This document shows, piece by piece, positions 19,298-28,279 of a stretch of 64,000 bases of DNA (position 1 is the stretch's first letter; every line of letters starts with the position of its first letter). Made by a program: the position numbers and the translations under genes. This DNA is from Rhizobium sp. P32RR-XVIII (GTDB lineage Bacteria > Pseudomonadota > Alphaproteobacteria > Rhizobiales > Rhizobiaceae). Below the pieces are notes generated by a model that saw nothing but the letters and a program-made list of their open reading frames with translations, did not search any database and was not told the origin of the DNA. The stretch is taken from NCBI RefSeq assembly GCF_012641395.1, contig NZ_JABAIH010000001.1, positions 62,001-126,000 on the forward strand, in the 5' to 3' direction.

Positions 19298-19559
19298 GTT
19301 TCAACTCCCAAGGTGGGTGGGCGCGCATGCCACACCGTTTTTGTTCTTGCTCCGGCTTTGTGCCGGTTCGTGACATAGGTGATGGCTTGCCGATTTCCTC
19401 GGCAATTATTCACCTTGTCTTCAACGGTTTATAACAAATCACTTATGAACGCAGCTTGAATAGAAGAAGCTGAAATGTCCGGGAGGCCTTGAAATCGACG
19501 GAACGGCTCCCGATATGAGGTTCAACAGATTGCAGCCGTCGGAAGCTGTGCGCGCTTCG

Positions 19560-19695
19560 AGCGAGCCTATTCCGATCATGAGCCTTCTCCCTCCGATCGC
19601 TCCGGCTGCAGAGTCCGCTTTCTCCTTGACCACGGATGTACTGGCATCGAAGCGAGCGGATGACGAAAGGCCGGTTTTAACCGGCCTTTTTGTTT
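19560..19695 (+). ncRNA. Candidate small RNA ending in an orphan terminator (5' end unknown)
   Basis: In the 443-base gap between the SH3b and dipeptidase genes, a strong plus-strand terminator ends at 19695 with no gene before it on that strand. The preceding sequence contains CU-rich, anti-Shine-Dalgarno-like stretches (CTTCTCCCTCC near 19580; TTTCTCCTTG near 19620), a common feature of rhizobial trans-acting RNAs. The start given is a guess. The long frame in this area runs straight through the terminator, so I do not call it coding. The terminator may instead serve as a bidirectional end for the dipeptidase gene. Confidence 0.3.
19666..19695 (+). terminator. Rho-independent terminator between small RNA candidate and dipeptidase
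   Basis: AAAGGCCGGTT (19666-19676) pairs perfectly with AACCGGCCTTT (19679-19689); the T-run continues to 19691 and on into GTTTG. On the minus strand the same stem is followed by only three T, so it could weakly end the dipeptidase transcript. Confidence 0.7.
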
Positions 19696-19740
19696 GTCTG
19701 TATGGCGTGCCCGGTAAGTTACGAGGCACGCTTTTTTGTC

Positions 19741-21129
19741 TCAGGCAGCCAAGGCTTCGAGGATGCGCACCCAAGAGCGGATGCCCTTGTGGTAGGAGGC
19801 AAGCTCGTATTTCTCGTTCGGCGAATGGATTCGATCGTCGGAAAGACCGAAACCGACGAGCAGCGACTCCATGCCGAGCATCCGCTGGAAATCACCGACG
19901 ATCGGGATAGAGCCGCCCATGCCGATGACGACGGCGGGTTTCGGCCATTCGTCAGAAAGCGCGTTCTTTGCCTTGGTGATCACCGGAGAATCGTAGGAGA
20001 GGTGAATCGCCGGTGAGCCGCCATGGGGATGGAACTCGACCGAGCAATCGGCCGGAACCTTCGAGCGCACATAGGTTCGGAACGTCTCGCGAATCTTGTC
20101 CGGATCCTGCTTGCCGACAAGGCGGAAGGAGACCTTGGCGGATGCCTTGGCGGCAATCACCGTCTTGAAGCCTTCCCCGGTATAGCCGCCGGTTATGCCG
20201 TTGACTTCGGCCGTCGGACGCGCCCAGGTGAGCTCCAGGACCGAGCGGCCCTTTTCGCCGGAGGGTACCGACAGACCGACCTGGCCGAGGAAGCTTTCTG
20301 CGGTCTGGCCGAGCTTCTCCCACGAGGCCTTGATGTTTGCCGGGGTTTCCTCGACGCCGTCGTAGAAATTCTCGAGTGTAATGCGGCCGGTTTCGTCATG
20401 AAGGCCGGCGAGGGCTGCCGTCAGCACATGGATAGGGTTCGCTGCCGCACCGCCGAAGAGGCCAGAATGCAGGTCGCGGTCGGCCGCCGTCACCACGACT
20501 TCTTCGCCGACAAGGCCGCGAAGTGCAGCGGCAATAGCCGGGGTATCGCGGTCCCACATGCTGGTGTCGCAGACAAGCGCATAGTCAGCCTTCAACTCGG
20601 CGGCATTCGCCTCGAGGAAGGGCTTGAGCGACGGAGAACCGGATTCTTCCTCCCCTTCGAAGAGGATCGTGATGCGGCAGGGGAGCGAGCCGTTGACCTC
20701 CTTATAGGCGCGGCAAGCTTCGACGAAGGTCATCAACTGACCCTTGTCGTCTGCGGTGCCGCGGCCGGTCAGGATTTTGCGGCCGTTTTCAACCTCCTTG
20801 ACGGCGGGGTCGAAAGGATCGTTCTCCCAGAGTTCGATCGGATCGACCGGCTGAACGTCATAGTGCCCGTAGAACAGCACATGCGGCGCATCGGCGCCGG
20901 CGCCGGCATGGTGCGCAACCACCATCGGGTGACCGGGGGTGTCGCGGGTCGAGGCTTCGAAATCCAGCGTCTTCAAATAGGCGACCAACCATTCGGCTGC
21001 CTTGCGGCAATCGGCTTTGTAAGCCGGATCGGTCGAGATCGATTTGATGCGCAGCAACTCAAACAGGTTTTCGAGGCTCGAACCGAGATTCTGATCCGCT
21101 CGCGAGAGTACCGGGGTAATGTCCGTCAT
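19741..21129 (-). CDS. M20-family dipeptidase/metallopeptidase
   Basis: A 462-residue zinc peptidase of the M20/M25/M40 group that hydrolyses short peptides in the cytoplasm. Metal-binding motifs are visible: FYGHYDVQP (His and the following Asp), GRGTADDKGQ (bridging Asp) and FEGEEESGSPS (general-base Glu pair). The dimerisation lid is at about 200-320. There is no signal peptide. The precise substrate cannot be read from the sequence; relatives include carnosinase-like dipeptidases. Confidence 0.88.
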   Translation of the reverse strand: MTDITPVLSRADQNLGSSLENLFELLRIKSISTDPAYKADCRKAAEWLVAYLKTLDFEASTRDTPGHPMVVAHHAGAGADAPHVLFYGHYDVQPVDPIELWENDPFDPAVKEVENGRKILTGRGTADDKGQLMTFVEACRAYKEVNGSLPCRITILFEGEEESGSPSLKPFLEANAAELKADYALVCDTSMWDRDTPAIAAALRGLVGEEVVVTAADRDLHSGLFGGAAANPIHVLTAALAGLHDETGRITLENFYDGVEETPANIKASWEKLGQTAESFLGQVGLSVPSGEKGRSVLELTWARPTAEVNGITGGYTGEGFKTVIAAKASAKVSFRLVGKQDPDKIRETFRTYVRSKVPADCSVEFHPHGGSPAIHLSYDSPVITKAKNALSDEWPKPAVVIGMGGSIPIVGDFQRMLGMESLLVGFGLSDDRIHSPNEKYELASYHKGIRSWVRILEALAA

Positions 21130-21299
21130 TGTCGACTCCTTTCGAAATTGGCCGGACGATAGACCAAAGGCTGGCGCGTTTCGAGGAGGAAAAAGCGGAA
21201 TTTTGGAAAGCGCGAATCCCAGGCTTCCCCCGCACAGTGATAGCGATAATGCATCAAGAATGCCGGCGTGCGGCTGGCTTTTGATCGCTCAGATAGCGA

Positions 21300-21731
21300 T
21301 CAGATTTTCTTGGCGTTTTCGAGAAGGCGGCGGATGTACTCCAGCATCAGCTCCCGCTCGAAGGTTCTGAAACCGTCGAAGAGCGCCAAGTCCGCTTCCC
21401 GCGCTATCTTTACCGCTTCATCCTCCATCGCTCGTGCATTGGGCGTCAGGAAGATCAATTGCGCCCGCTTGTCGGAAGGGTGCGGTTTGCGCTCGATGAG
21501 GCCATCGCGTGCCATTCGTGCAAGCGTATTGGCCATTGTCGCCTGTTCGATATCGACGCGTTCGAGCAATTGCTTCTGCGTCAGACCATCCTCGGCCCAG
21601 AGTTCGAGAAGAATCGGGAATTGGCCGGGAGAAAAGCCGAGCCCCGCCGCGCGCTGCTGCAGCGAGCGCGCAAACCCCTTGGCCAGCTGGCTGGCAAGGT
21701 AAGCTCCCGAGTCTATTCTTTTAAATCCCAT
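21300..21731 (-). CDS. MarR-family transcriptional regulator
   Basis: A 143-residue winged-helix regulator. HTH residues: LTQKQLLERVDIEQATMANTLARM, followed by the wing RDGLIERKPHPSDKRAQLIFLT. The start MGFKRIDSG at ATG 21731 gives the normal MarR length; a longer frame to 21812 would overlap the small RNA promoter-side region and a palindrome. The ligand is unknown. The palindrome at 21763-21779 could be its own operator. Confidence 0.85.
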   Translation of the reverse strand: MGFKRIDSGAYLASQLAKGFARSLQQRAAGLGFSPGQFPILLELWAEDGLTQKQLLERVDIEQATMANTLARMARDGLIERKPHPSDKRAQLIFLTPNARAMEDEAVKIAREADLALFDGFRTFERELMLEYIRRLLENAKKI

Positions 21732-21762
21732 GATTGTAGTTAGACGCAAAAACGGATCCGAA

Positions 21763-21779
21763 ACAATGCAACAAATTGT
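21763..21779. promoter_or_regulatory. MarR-type operator candidate
   Basis: ACAAT-N7-ATTGT, 32 bases upstream of the MarR-family start codon. MarR proteins usually repress their own gene from palindromes of this size. The assignment is by position. Confidence 0.4.
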
Positions 21780-21825
21780 ATGCGATGAACCAAATTCGCC
21801 CTTTCGCAGCAAGTGAGCATTCGTT

Positions 21826-21975
21826 GAAGAACAAAAGCCGCCATGGCCTGGAGGTGGACCACGGCGGCTTTAAATGGGGACAAAGGCCCGGAGAGGGGGA
21901 TAAGGCCTTTGTCCAAGTCTGATGCGGCGGGGGACAAGCCGGTGATCAGACCCTCGGCGTGATCAAACGCCGGTA
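21826..21975 (-). ncRNA. Three-hairpin trans-acting small RNA, probably alpha-r7 (Smr7C) family
   Basis: On the minus strand a CTTGAA-N17-ACAAAT promoter (22010-21982) predicts a start near 21975. Hairpin 1: GTCTGAT/ATCAGAC (21951-21945 with 21923-21917), with an inner GCCG/CGGC stem and loop UUGUCCCCC. Hairpin 2: an 11-bp perfect stem (21914-21904 with 21888-21878) with the C-rich loop UUAUCCCCCUCUCCG. Hairpin 3 is the terminator (21871-21863 with 21842-21834), followed by TTTTGTTCTTC. The length is about 150 nt. From memory, the alpha-r7 RNA of Sinorhizobium (about 149 nt) lies between polA and a marR gene, exactly this context. There is no ORF I would support here. Confidence 0.75.
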
Positions 21976-21981
21976 GATCTG

Positions 21982-22010
21982 ATTTGTGACCGGGAATGTG
22001 GTTTTTCAAG
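21982..22010 (-). promoter_or_regulatory. Promoter of the marR-polA small RNA
   Basis: CTTGAA (22010-22005), 17-bp spacer and ACAAAT (21987-21982). The -35 box fits the rhizobial sigma-70 form CTTGAC; the -10 box is moderate. Confidence 0.5.
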
Positions 22011-22123
22011 GGAAGTCGGCTGAACCGCTAATTACAAATTGGTAACAGTTCGGTGAGCCATGAAATCGCGTGCTGCCGAACTTTATATGGATTTCGCGGG
22101 GCCGCCACGCTATCCATGCAACC

Positions 22124-25114
22124 ATGAAAAAAGGCGATCATCTTTTCCTCGTTGACGGCTCGGGTTTCATCTTCCGGGCGTTCCATGCCCTGCCGCCGCT
22201 GACGCGCAAATCCGACGGCCTGCCGGTCGGCGCCGTCTCCGGCTTCTGCAACATGCTGTGGAAGCTGTTGACCGATGCGCGCGATACGTCGGTCGGGGTC
22301 CCGCCGACGCATTTCGCGGTTATCTTCGATTATTCCGCAAGGACCTTCCGTAAGGATCTGTTCGATGCCTACAAGGCGAACCGTTCCGCACCGCCCGATG
22401 AGCTGATACCGCAGTTCGGGCTAATCCGCGAAGCAACGCGCGCCTTCAACCTGCCCTGCATCGAGACGGAGGGCTTCGAGGCTGACGACATCATCGCCAC
22501 CTATGCCCGGCAGGCGGAAGCGGCCGGCGCTGACATCACGATCGTCTCTTCGGACAAGGATCTGATGCAGCTCGTGACGCCGAATGTCCACATGTACGAC
22601 AGCATGAAGGACAAGCAGATCGGCATTCCGGACGTCATCGAGAAATGGGGCGTGCTGCCCGAAAAGATGATCGACCTGCAGGCGATGACCGGAGATTCGG
22701 TCGACAATGTCCCCGGCATTCCCGGCATCGGCCCGAAGACCGCAGCACAGCTTCTTCAAGAATACGGCGACCTAGACACGCTTCTGGACCGTGCGCACGA
22801 GATCAAGCAGGAAAAGCGCAGGCAAACGATTCTGGAAAATGCCGACAAGGCGAGGCTTTCGCGCGAACTGGTCAGGCTGCGCACCGATGTGCCGCTAGAG
22901 CTTGGCCTCGATGACCTTGTTCTTGAAGTGCAGAACGGCCCGAAGCTGATCGGCTTCCTGAAGGCCATGCAATTTAACTCGCTGACGCGCCGCGTGGCAG
23001 ACGCTTGCGATTGCGATGCGAGCGCCATCGAGGTGGCCGACGTGAAGGTCGAGTGGGGTCCTGCCGCACGCGGGCCGGATCTGGATGCCGTTGAGCCGGA
23101 ACCGGTTGCGGGCGGCATTCCTGACATCGAGGGTCCATCAGTGCCGGTTCCAGCCAGGGCGAAGCCGGCGGCGCGCGGCTTCAGCCCGGCCGACCTTGCA
23201 AATGCCCGCGCCGCAACCTTTGCGACCCTGCCGTTCGATCGCTCTGCCTATGTGACGATCCGCGACCTCGCGACGCTCGATCAATGGATTGCCGATGCCC
23301 GGGACACCGGCCTGGTGGCTTTCGAAACGCAGACGACGTCGCTTGATGCGATGCAGGCCGAGTTGGTCGGCGTCGCGATGGCGATTGCCGACAATGAGAA
23401 GGACCCGGCGGGCGCAAGGATCCGGGCGGCCTACGTGCCGCTCGGGCATAAGAGTGGTGTCAGCGATCTTCTCGGCGGTGGCCCCGCGATCGACCAGATC
23501 CCGATGCGGGATGCTTTGCCACGGCTGAAAGCGCTACTTGAGGACGAGTCCGTTCTCAAGGTCGCGCATGACCTGAAATACCATTACCTGCTGATGAAGC
23601 GTTACGGCGTCGAAACCAAGAGCTTCGACGACGCGATGCTGATGTCCTATGTGCTCGATGCCGGACCGGGAGGCCATGGCATGGACGCGCTTGCCGAGAA
23701 ATTCCTCGGCCATAATCCGATCACCTACAAGGACGTGGCAGGCAGCGGCAAGGCGAACGTGATATTCGACCTCGTCGACATCGATCGCGCAACGCATTAT
23801 GCCGCGGAAAACGCAGATGTGACGCTCCGGCTTTGGAGTGTGCTGAAACCGCGCCTTGCCGCAACCAGACTGACAGCCGTGTACGAGCGCCTGGAGCGGC
23901 CGCTGCTGCCGGTTCTGGCGCGTATGGAGGAGCGCGGCATCACCGTTGACCGGCAAATTCTTTCCCGCCTTTCGGGCGAACTGGCCCAAGGTGCTGCCCG
24001 GCTGGAAGACGAAATCTACACGCTGGCCGGCGAGAAGTTCACGATCGGCTCCCCGAAGCAGCTTGGCGATATTCTCTTCGGCAAATTGGGCCTTGCAGGC
24101 GGCAGCAAGACGAAGACCGGGCAATGGTCGACTTCGGCAAGCGTTCTGGAAGATCTGGCTGCCGCCGGTTTCGAGCTGCCGCGCAAGATCGTCGATTGGC
24201 GTCAGCTGACCAAGTTGAAATCCACCTATACCGATGCGCTGCCGGGATACGTGCATCCGCAGACGAAGCGCGTCCATACATCCTATTCGCTCGCCTCGAC
24301 GACAACGGGGCGGCTTTCGTCCTCCGAACCGAACCTGCAGAACATTCCGGTGCGCACCGCCGAAGGCCGCAAGATCCGCACCGCTTTCATCTCCACCCCC
24401 GGCCACAAGCTGGTTTCGGCCGACTACAGCCAGATCGAGCTGCGCGTGCTTGCCCACGTCGCCGAGATCCCGCAGCTGACACAGGCATTCGCTGACAGTA
24501 TCGATATTCATGCAATGACCGCCTCGGAAATGTTCGGCATTCCGGTCGCCGGCATGCCGTCCGAGGTGCGCCGCCGGGCCAAGGCAATCAACTTCGGCAT
24601 CATCTATGGCATTTCCGCCTTCGGTCTTGCAAACCAGCTCTCGATCGAGCGGTCGGAGGCGGGCGATTACATCAAGAAATATTTCGAACGCTTCCCCGGC
24701 ATCCGCGACTACATGGAGAGCCGGAAGCAGATGGCGCGCGACAAGGGCTATGTCGAAACCATCTTCGGCCGGCGAATCAACTATCCGGAGATTCGCTCGT
24801 CCAATCCTTCAGTGCGCGCCTTCAACGAGCGTGCCGCAATCAATGCGCCCATCCAGGGCTCGGCGGCCGATATCATCCGCCGGGCCATGATCAAAATGGA
24901 ACCGGCGCTTGCCGAAGCGGGCCTCGCAGATCGGGTGCGTATGCTCTTGCAAGTGCACGACGAACTGATTTTCGAAGTCGAGGACAGCGACGTCGAGAAG
25001 GCGATGCCGACCGTCGTTTCCGTTATGGAAAATGCCGCCATGCCCGCCCTGGAAATGCGCGTGCCCTTGAAGGTCGACGCACGCGCCGCGACCAACTGGG
25101 ACGAAGCGCACTAA
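22124..25114 (+). CDS. polA: DNA polymerase I
   Basis: Repair and Okazaki-fragment polymerase, 996 residues. Domains: 5' nuclease (about 1-290, with VSSDKDLMQLV and the H3TH GIGPKTAAQLL), 3'-5' exonuclease-like domain (about 385-585) and family A polymerase (about 600-996) with motif A SADYSQIELRVLAH, O-helix RRRAKAINFGIIYG and motif C LLQVHDELIFEV. Oddity: the exonuclease metal ligands are replaced. The Exo I motif reads F-E-T-Q where E. coli has F-D-T-E; Exo II reads L-K-Y-H for L-K-Y-D; Exo III reads Y-A-A-E-N for Y-A-A-E-D. Proofreading is therefore probably lost. The ATG at 22124 gives MKKGDHLFLVDGSG, the family N-terminus. Confidence 0.97.
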   Translation: MKKGDHLFLVDGSGFIFRAFHALPPLTRKSDGLPVGAVSGFCNMLWKLLTDARDTSVGVPPTHFAVIFDYSARTFRKDLFDAYKANRSAPPDELIPQFGLIREATRAFNLPCIETEGFEADDIIATYARQAEAAGADITIVSSDKDLMQLVTPNVHMYDSMKDKQIGIPDVIEKWGVLPEKMIDLQAMTGDSVDNVPGIPGIGPKTAAQLLQEYGDLDTLLDRAHEIKQEKRRQTILENADKARLSRELVRLRTDVPLELGLDDLVLEVQNGPKLIGFLKAMQFNSLTRRVADACDCDASAIEVADVKVEWGPAARGPDLDAVEPEPVAGGIPDIEGPSVPVPARAKPAARGFSPADLANARAATFATLPFDRSAYVTIRDLATLDQWIADARDTGLVAFETQTTSLDAMQAELVGVAMAIADNEKDPAGARIRAAYVPLGHKSGVSDLLGGGPAIDQIPMRDALPRLKALLEDESVLKVAHDLKYHYLLMKRYGVETKSFDDAMLMSYVLDAGPGGHGMDALAEKFLGHNPITYKDVAGSGKANVIFDLVDIDRATHYAAENADVTLRLWSVLKPRLAATRLTAVYERLERPLLPVLARMEERGITVDRQILSRLSGELAQGAARLEDEIYTLAGEKFTIGSPKQLGDILFGKLGLAGGSKTKTGQWSTSASVLEDLAAAGFELPRKIVDWRQLTKLKSTYTDALPGYVHPQTKRVHTSYSLASTTTGRLSSSEPNLQNIPVRTAEGRKIRTAFISTPGHKLVSADYSQIELRVLAHVAEIPQLTQAFADSIDIHAMTASEMFGIPVAGMPSEVRRRAKAINFGIIYGISAFGLANQLSIERSEAGDYIKKYFERFPGIRDYMESRKQMARDKGYVETIFGRRINYPEIRSSNPSVRAFNERAAINAPIQGSAADIIRRAMIKMEPALAEAGLADRVRMLLQVHDELIFEVEDSDVEKAMPTVVSVMENAAMPALEMRVPLKVDARAATNWDEAH

Positions 25115-25281
25115 GCGCTTCGTCCGTCTAGCCGCAAAGATTTTTCTTTGAGGCTAAAACATTGCAAACGCTCGCTATTGTGTTCCATCCGCGTGTCATT
25201 TTGATGCGGCTGGAAGGAACTTGTTAACCTTCATTTTCTAATCCCATCGGGTCAGAAATTAAGTGAGCAGGTAGCGGTCGC

Positions 25282-27606
25282 ATGCGTTTTCCCAGAACGA
25301 ACTTGACGGATGCCGGAGACTTTCCTTCTTCGGAGACGGACGGAGAGCATGCGGGCGAAGAAGCGTACGTTCCTCCGGCCGCTCCGATCTGGCAGAGCAA
25401 TTTCACGCTTGCGCCGAACGTGCGCTTTACGCGCACGCCCGAAAACCTAATCAGCAAGCGCCGCATGGCCGAAGAGTCGATCAGCAAGCGTCGTACTCCG
25501 ACCGAGCCGGTACAGCCGGATCGCGAGGAAGTCGTCGAGCAGCAGGCTATTCATGTCGAGCCCGCCGCGCCGATCATGGTCGACGTGCCGTTCGATATTT
25601 ACCTGCCGGAAGCCGAGCCATCTGTTCCGGACGTCGGTCATGCCGCAAAGATTGCCGAAATTCGAACCGACCCGGAATTCCGTGCATCATCCGAGCTTTC
25701 AGCCATTTCCGACTTCGCCTTCTGGGAAGTCATGGCCTTCGAGGAAGCCGCTGCTTCAGCCCCGGTTGTCGTTCCGCCTGTTGCTGTGCGGAAGATCGAG
25801 ATCTCGCCGGAAGCGATCGTATCGCGCTTCCGCGTGATGGAATGGCGCCCTGGAAGGCAATTGCGAGAGCCGATTATTGTACCGGCTGCGGCACCTGCCG
25901 CTCCTTCGCCGATAGAGTCGAGCCCGCCCGAAGCCGCGCCCGCAGCCAGCCCGGCTGCCACAGCCGAGGTTCGCGAAATCCAGCCGATCGCACCGATGCC
26001 GACGCGCGTGCACGCAGCCGCACCGCTTGCCCCTGCGCCGCGCGCAGTAACGCAGAAAGTCATCCCCGCAAATATAGACCCGTCCGGCTACGAATTTCCG
26101 TCACGGTCGCTGCTGCAGGAGCCGCCCGAGCGGTTCGGCGAGATCATGTCGCAGGAAACGCTGGAGCAGAATGCAGGGCTGCTTGAAAGCGTGCTGGAGG
26201 ACTTCGGCGTCAAGGGCGAGATCATTCATGTCCGTCCGGGCCCGGTCGTCACGCTTTACGAATTCGAGCCTGCGCCCGGCGTGAAATCGTCGCGCGTCAT
26301 CGGTCTTGCCGACGATATCGCCCGTTCGATGTCGGCGCTGTCGGCGCGCGTTGCCGTCGTTCCCGGCCGCAACGTCATCGGCATCGAACTGCCGAACGCG
26401 GTGCGCGAAACGGTTTATTTCCGCGAGATGATCGAAAGTCCCGATTTCGAGAAGAGCGGCTACAAGCTCGCCCTTGGTCTCGGCAAGACGATCGGCGGCG
26501 AGCCGGTGATCGCGGAGCTGGCGAAGATGCCGCACCTGTTGGTCGCCGGCACCACCGGCTCCGGCAAATCCGTCGCCATCAACACGATGATCCTGTCGCT
26601 GCTCTATCGGATGACACCGGAGCAGTGCCGCCTGATCATGGTCGATCCGAAGATGCTGGAGCTTTCCGTCTATGACGGCATCCCGCACCTGCTGACGCCT
26701 GTCGTCACCGATCCTAAGAAGGCCGTCATGGCCCTCAAATGGGCCGTGCGCGAGATGGAGGAGCGGTATCGCAAGATGTCACGTCTCGGCGTGCGCAATA
26801 TCGACGGCTACAACGGCCGTGTAGCCCAGGCCCGCGAAAAGGGCGAGACAATCCACATCATGGTCCAGACCGGCTTCGACAGAAGCACGGGCGCGCCGAT
26901 CGAAGAGCAGCAGGAAATGGACCTGACGCCGATGCCCTACATCGTCGTCATCGTCGACGAGATGGCCGACCTGATGATGGTCGCGGGCAAGGAGATCGAA
27001 GGCGCAATCCAACGGCTGGCCCAGATGGCGCGCGCCGCTGGCATTCATCTGATCATGGCGACGCAGCGTCCGTCGGTCGATGTCATCACCGGCACGATCA
27101 AGGCCAATTTTCCGACCCGCATCTCCTTCCAGGTGACATCGAAGATCGACAGCCGCACGATCCTTGGCGAACAGGGCGCCGAGCAGTTGCTCGGCCAGGG
27201 CGACATGCTGCACATGCAGGGGGGCGGCAGGGTTTCCCGTGTCCACGGGCCGTTCGTCTCCGACCACGAAGTCGAAAAGGTTGTCGCACATCTGAAGACC
27301 CAGGGCCGTCCGGAATATCTCGAGACCGTCACGGCCGACGAAGAGGAAGAGGATGAGGCCGAGGACGGCGCCGTCTTCGACAAGAGCGCAATGGGCTCCG
27401 AAGATGGCGACGAGCTCTACCAGCAGGCGGTCAAGGTCGTCCTGCGCGACAAGAAGTGCTCGACCTCCTACATTCAGCGCCGCCTCGGCATCGGCTACAA
27501 CCGCGCCGCCTCGCTGGTCGAGCGCATGGAGAAGGAAGGCCTCGTCGGCCCCGCAAACCACGTCGGCAAGCGCGAGATCGTTTCGGGGCGGGGAGATGGC
27601 GAGTAG
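25282..27606 (+). CDS. ftsK: FtsK/SpoIIIE-type DNA translocase lacking the membrane domain
   Basis: A 774-residue hexameric DNA motor. The first 270 residues are a Pro/Ala/Glu-rich, probably disordered region with no transmembrane segment. The alpha/beta motor domain follows (about 285-690) with Walker [15 protein letters not shown] and Walker [15 protein letters not shown], then an acidic linker ([10 protein letters not shown]) and the gamma winged helix (about 710-770, [24 protein letters not shown]) that reads KOPS sites. The missing four-helix anchor suggests the second, soluble FtsK-type paralogue found in rhizobia rather than the divisome FtsK. It lies 167 bases after polA. The frame has no earlier start that adds a membrane region. 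Confidence 0.88.
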   Translation: MRFPRTNLTDAGDFPSSETDGEHAGEEAYVPPAAPIWQSNFTLAPNVRFTRTPENLISKRRMAEESISKRRTPTEPVQPDREEVVEQQAIHVEPAAPIMVDVPFDIYLPEAEPSVPDVGHAAKIAEIRTDPEFRASSELSAISDFAFWEVMAFEEAAASAPVVVPPVAVRKIEISPEAIVSRFRVMEWRPGRQLREPIIVPAAAPAAPSPIESSPPEAAPAASPAATAEVREIQPIAPMPTRVHAAAPLAPAPRAVTQKVIPANIDPSGYEFPSRSLLQEPPERFGEIMSQETLEQNAGLLESVLEDFGVKGEIIHVRPGPVVTLYEFEPAPGVKSSRVIGLADDIARSMSALSARVAVVPGRNVIGIELPNAVRETVYFREMIESPDFEKSGYKLALGLGKTIGGEPVIAELAKMPHLLVAGTTGSGKSVAINTMILSLLYRMTPEQCRLIMVDPKMLELSVYDGIPHLLTPVVTDPKKAVMALKWAVREMEERYRKMSRLGVRNIDGYNGRVAQAREKGETIHIMVQTGFDRSTGAPIEEQQEMDLTPMPYIVVIVDEMADLMMVAGKEIEGAIQRLAQMARAAGIHLIMATQRPSVDVITGTIKANFPTRISFQVTSKIDSRTILGEQGAEQLLGQGDMLHMQGGGRVSRVHGPFVSDHEVEKVVAHLKTQGRPEYLETVTADEEEEDEAEDGAVFDKSAMGSEDGDELYQQAVKVVLRDKKCSTSYIQRRLGIGYNRAASLVERMEKEGLVGPANHVGKREIVSGRGDGE

Positions 27607-27631
27607 AGCGATAACGGATTCGTCGAGGACC

Positions 27632-27743
27632 TGGCCCCCTCATCCGACCCTTCGGGCCACCTTCTCCCCGCTGGGGAGAAGGGACTTGCGGCATACTCGA
27701 CATCCCCCTCTCCCCAAGGGGAGAGGGCAGGGTGAGGGGGCCA
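27632..27743. repeat. RIME-like extragenic palindromic element
   Basis: A 112-base element between ftsK and the GrpB gene with perfect 11-bp outer ends (TGGCCCCCTCA at 27632-27642, complement at 27733-27743). Inside are two further hairpins, CTTCTCCCC/GGGGAGAAG (27661-27681) and CCCTCTCCCC/GGGGAGAGGG (about 27706-27727). The motif TTCTCCCC-GCTGGGGAGAA is typical of abundant Rhizobium intergenic palindromes (RIME-type). It may also act as a transcript end. Confidence 0.75.
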
Positions 27744-27756
27744 AGCTCCGCGACGT

Positions 27757-28263
27757 CTAAAGTTTGAGCTCAGCCAGCCGCACAGTTTCCCGGACAAACT
27801 CGCCTTTTCCGCCCGTATAGAAATCCCAGTCGCCGTTGGCCTCGGTCGCCAACTGCCGTTTCAGTGCCGCATACTCCGCTGCCCTCCCGGGATGCGCTCG
27901 CAGGTAATCGCGAAACAAAATCCTCTCCCGATGCGCCACGTTGTCCGGCCCGCAAAGATAGAGCCGAAATCCATATCCCTCACGGTCCCGCGTGAAAGCC
28001 CAGCGGCCAGCGCCGTGCAGATCGCCGTGAAAGGCGAAATCCCCCATTTGCACTCGTTCGATTGCTGCGGGCAGAACGGCATCGGAAACCATCACGGCAT
28101 CGAGATCGATCTTCGGCTTGGCGGCAAGACCGGGCACCGCGGTGCTGCCGATATGTTCGACACGGAGCAGGAGATCGCCGAGCCGATCAGAGACCTCCGC
28201 GCGCATCTCGGCAAAGAGCAGCGGCCAGGACGGATCGTAATCCACCACTTTAATGGCGCGCAT
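27757..28263 (-). CDS. GrpB/UPF0157 family protein
   Basis: A 168-residue protein of the GrpB group, which has a nucleotidyltransferase-like fold. Family motifs: DYDPSWPLLFAEM at the N-terminus, the core V-E-H-I-G-S-T-A-V-P-G-L-A-A-K-P-K-I-D-L, and FRLYLCGPDN followed by FRDYLRAHP. No biochemical role is established. It follows phnN at 16 bases on the same strand, so it may ride on the phosphonate operon. Confidence 0.8.
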   Translation of the reverse strand: MRAIKVVDYDPSWPLLFAEMRAEVSDRLGDLLLRVEHIGSTAVPGLAAKPKIDLDAVMVSDAVLPAAIERVQMGDFAFHGDLHGAGRWAFTRDREGYGFRLYLCGPDNVAHRERILFRDYLRAHPGRAAEYAALKRQLATEANGDWDFYTGGKGEFVRETVRLAELKL

Positions 28264-28279
28264 GCTCCTCCCGATCTGA

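Noticed and set aside
19515-19910. Plus-strand open frame of 131 codons
   Set aside because: It runs through a strong rho-independent terminator and then antisense into the dipeptidase gene.
21740-22009. Minus-strand open frame of 89 codons
   Set aside because: It covers the three-hairpin RNA including its terminator, and the product resembles no known protein.
25125-25160. Hairpin TAGCC...GGCTA with AAAGA/TCTTT inner stem after polA
   Set aside because: No U-tract follows on either strand and the stem has mismatches, so I do not call a terminator.
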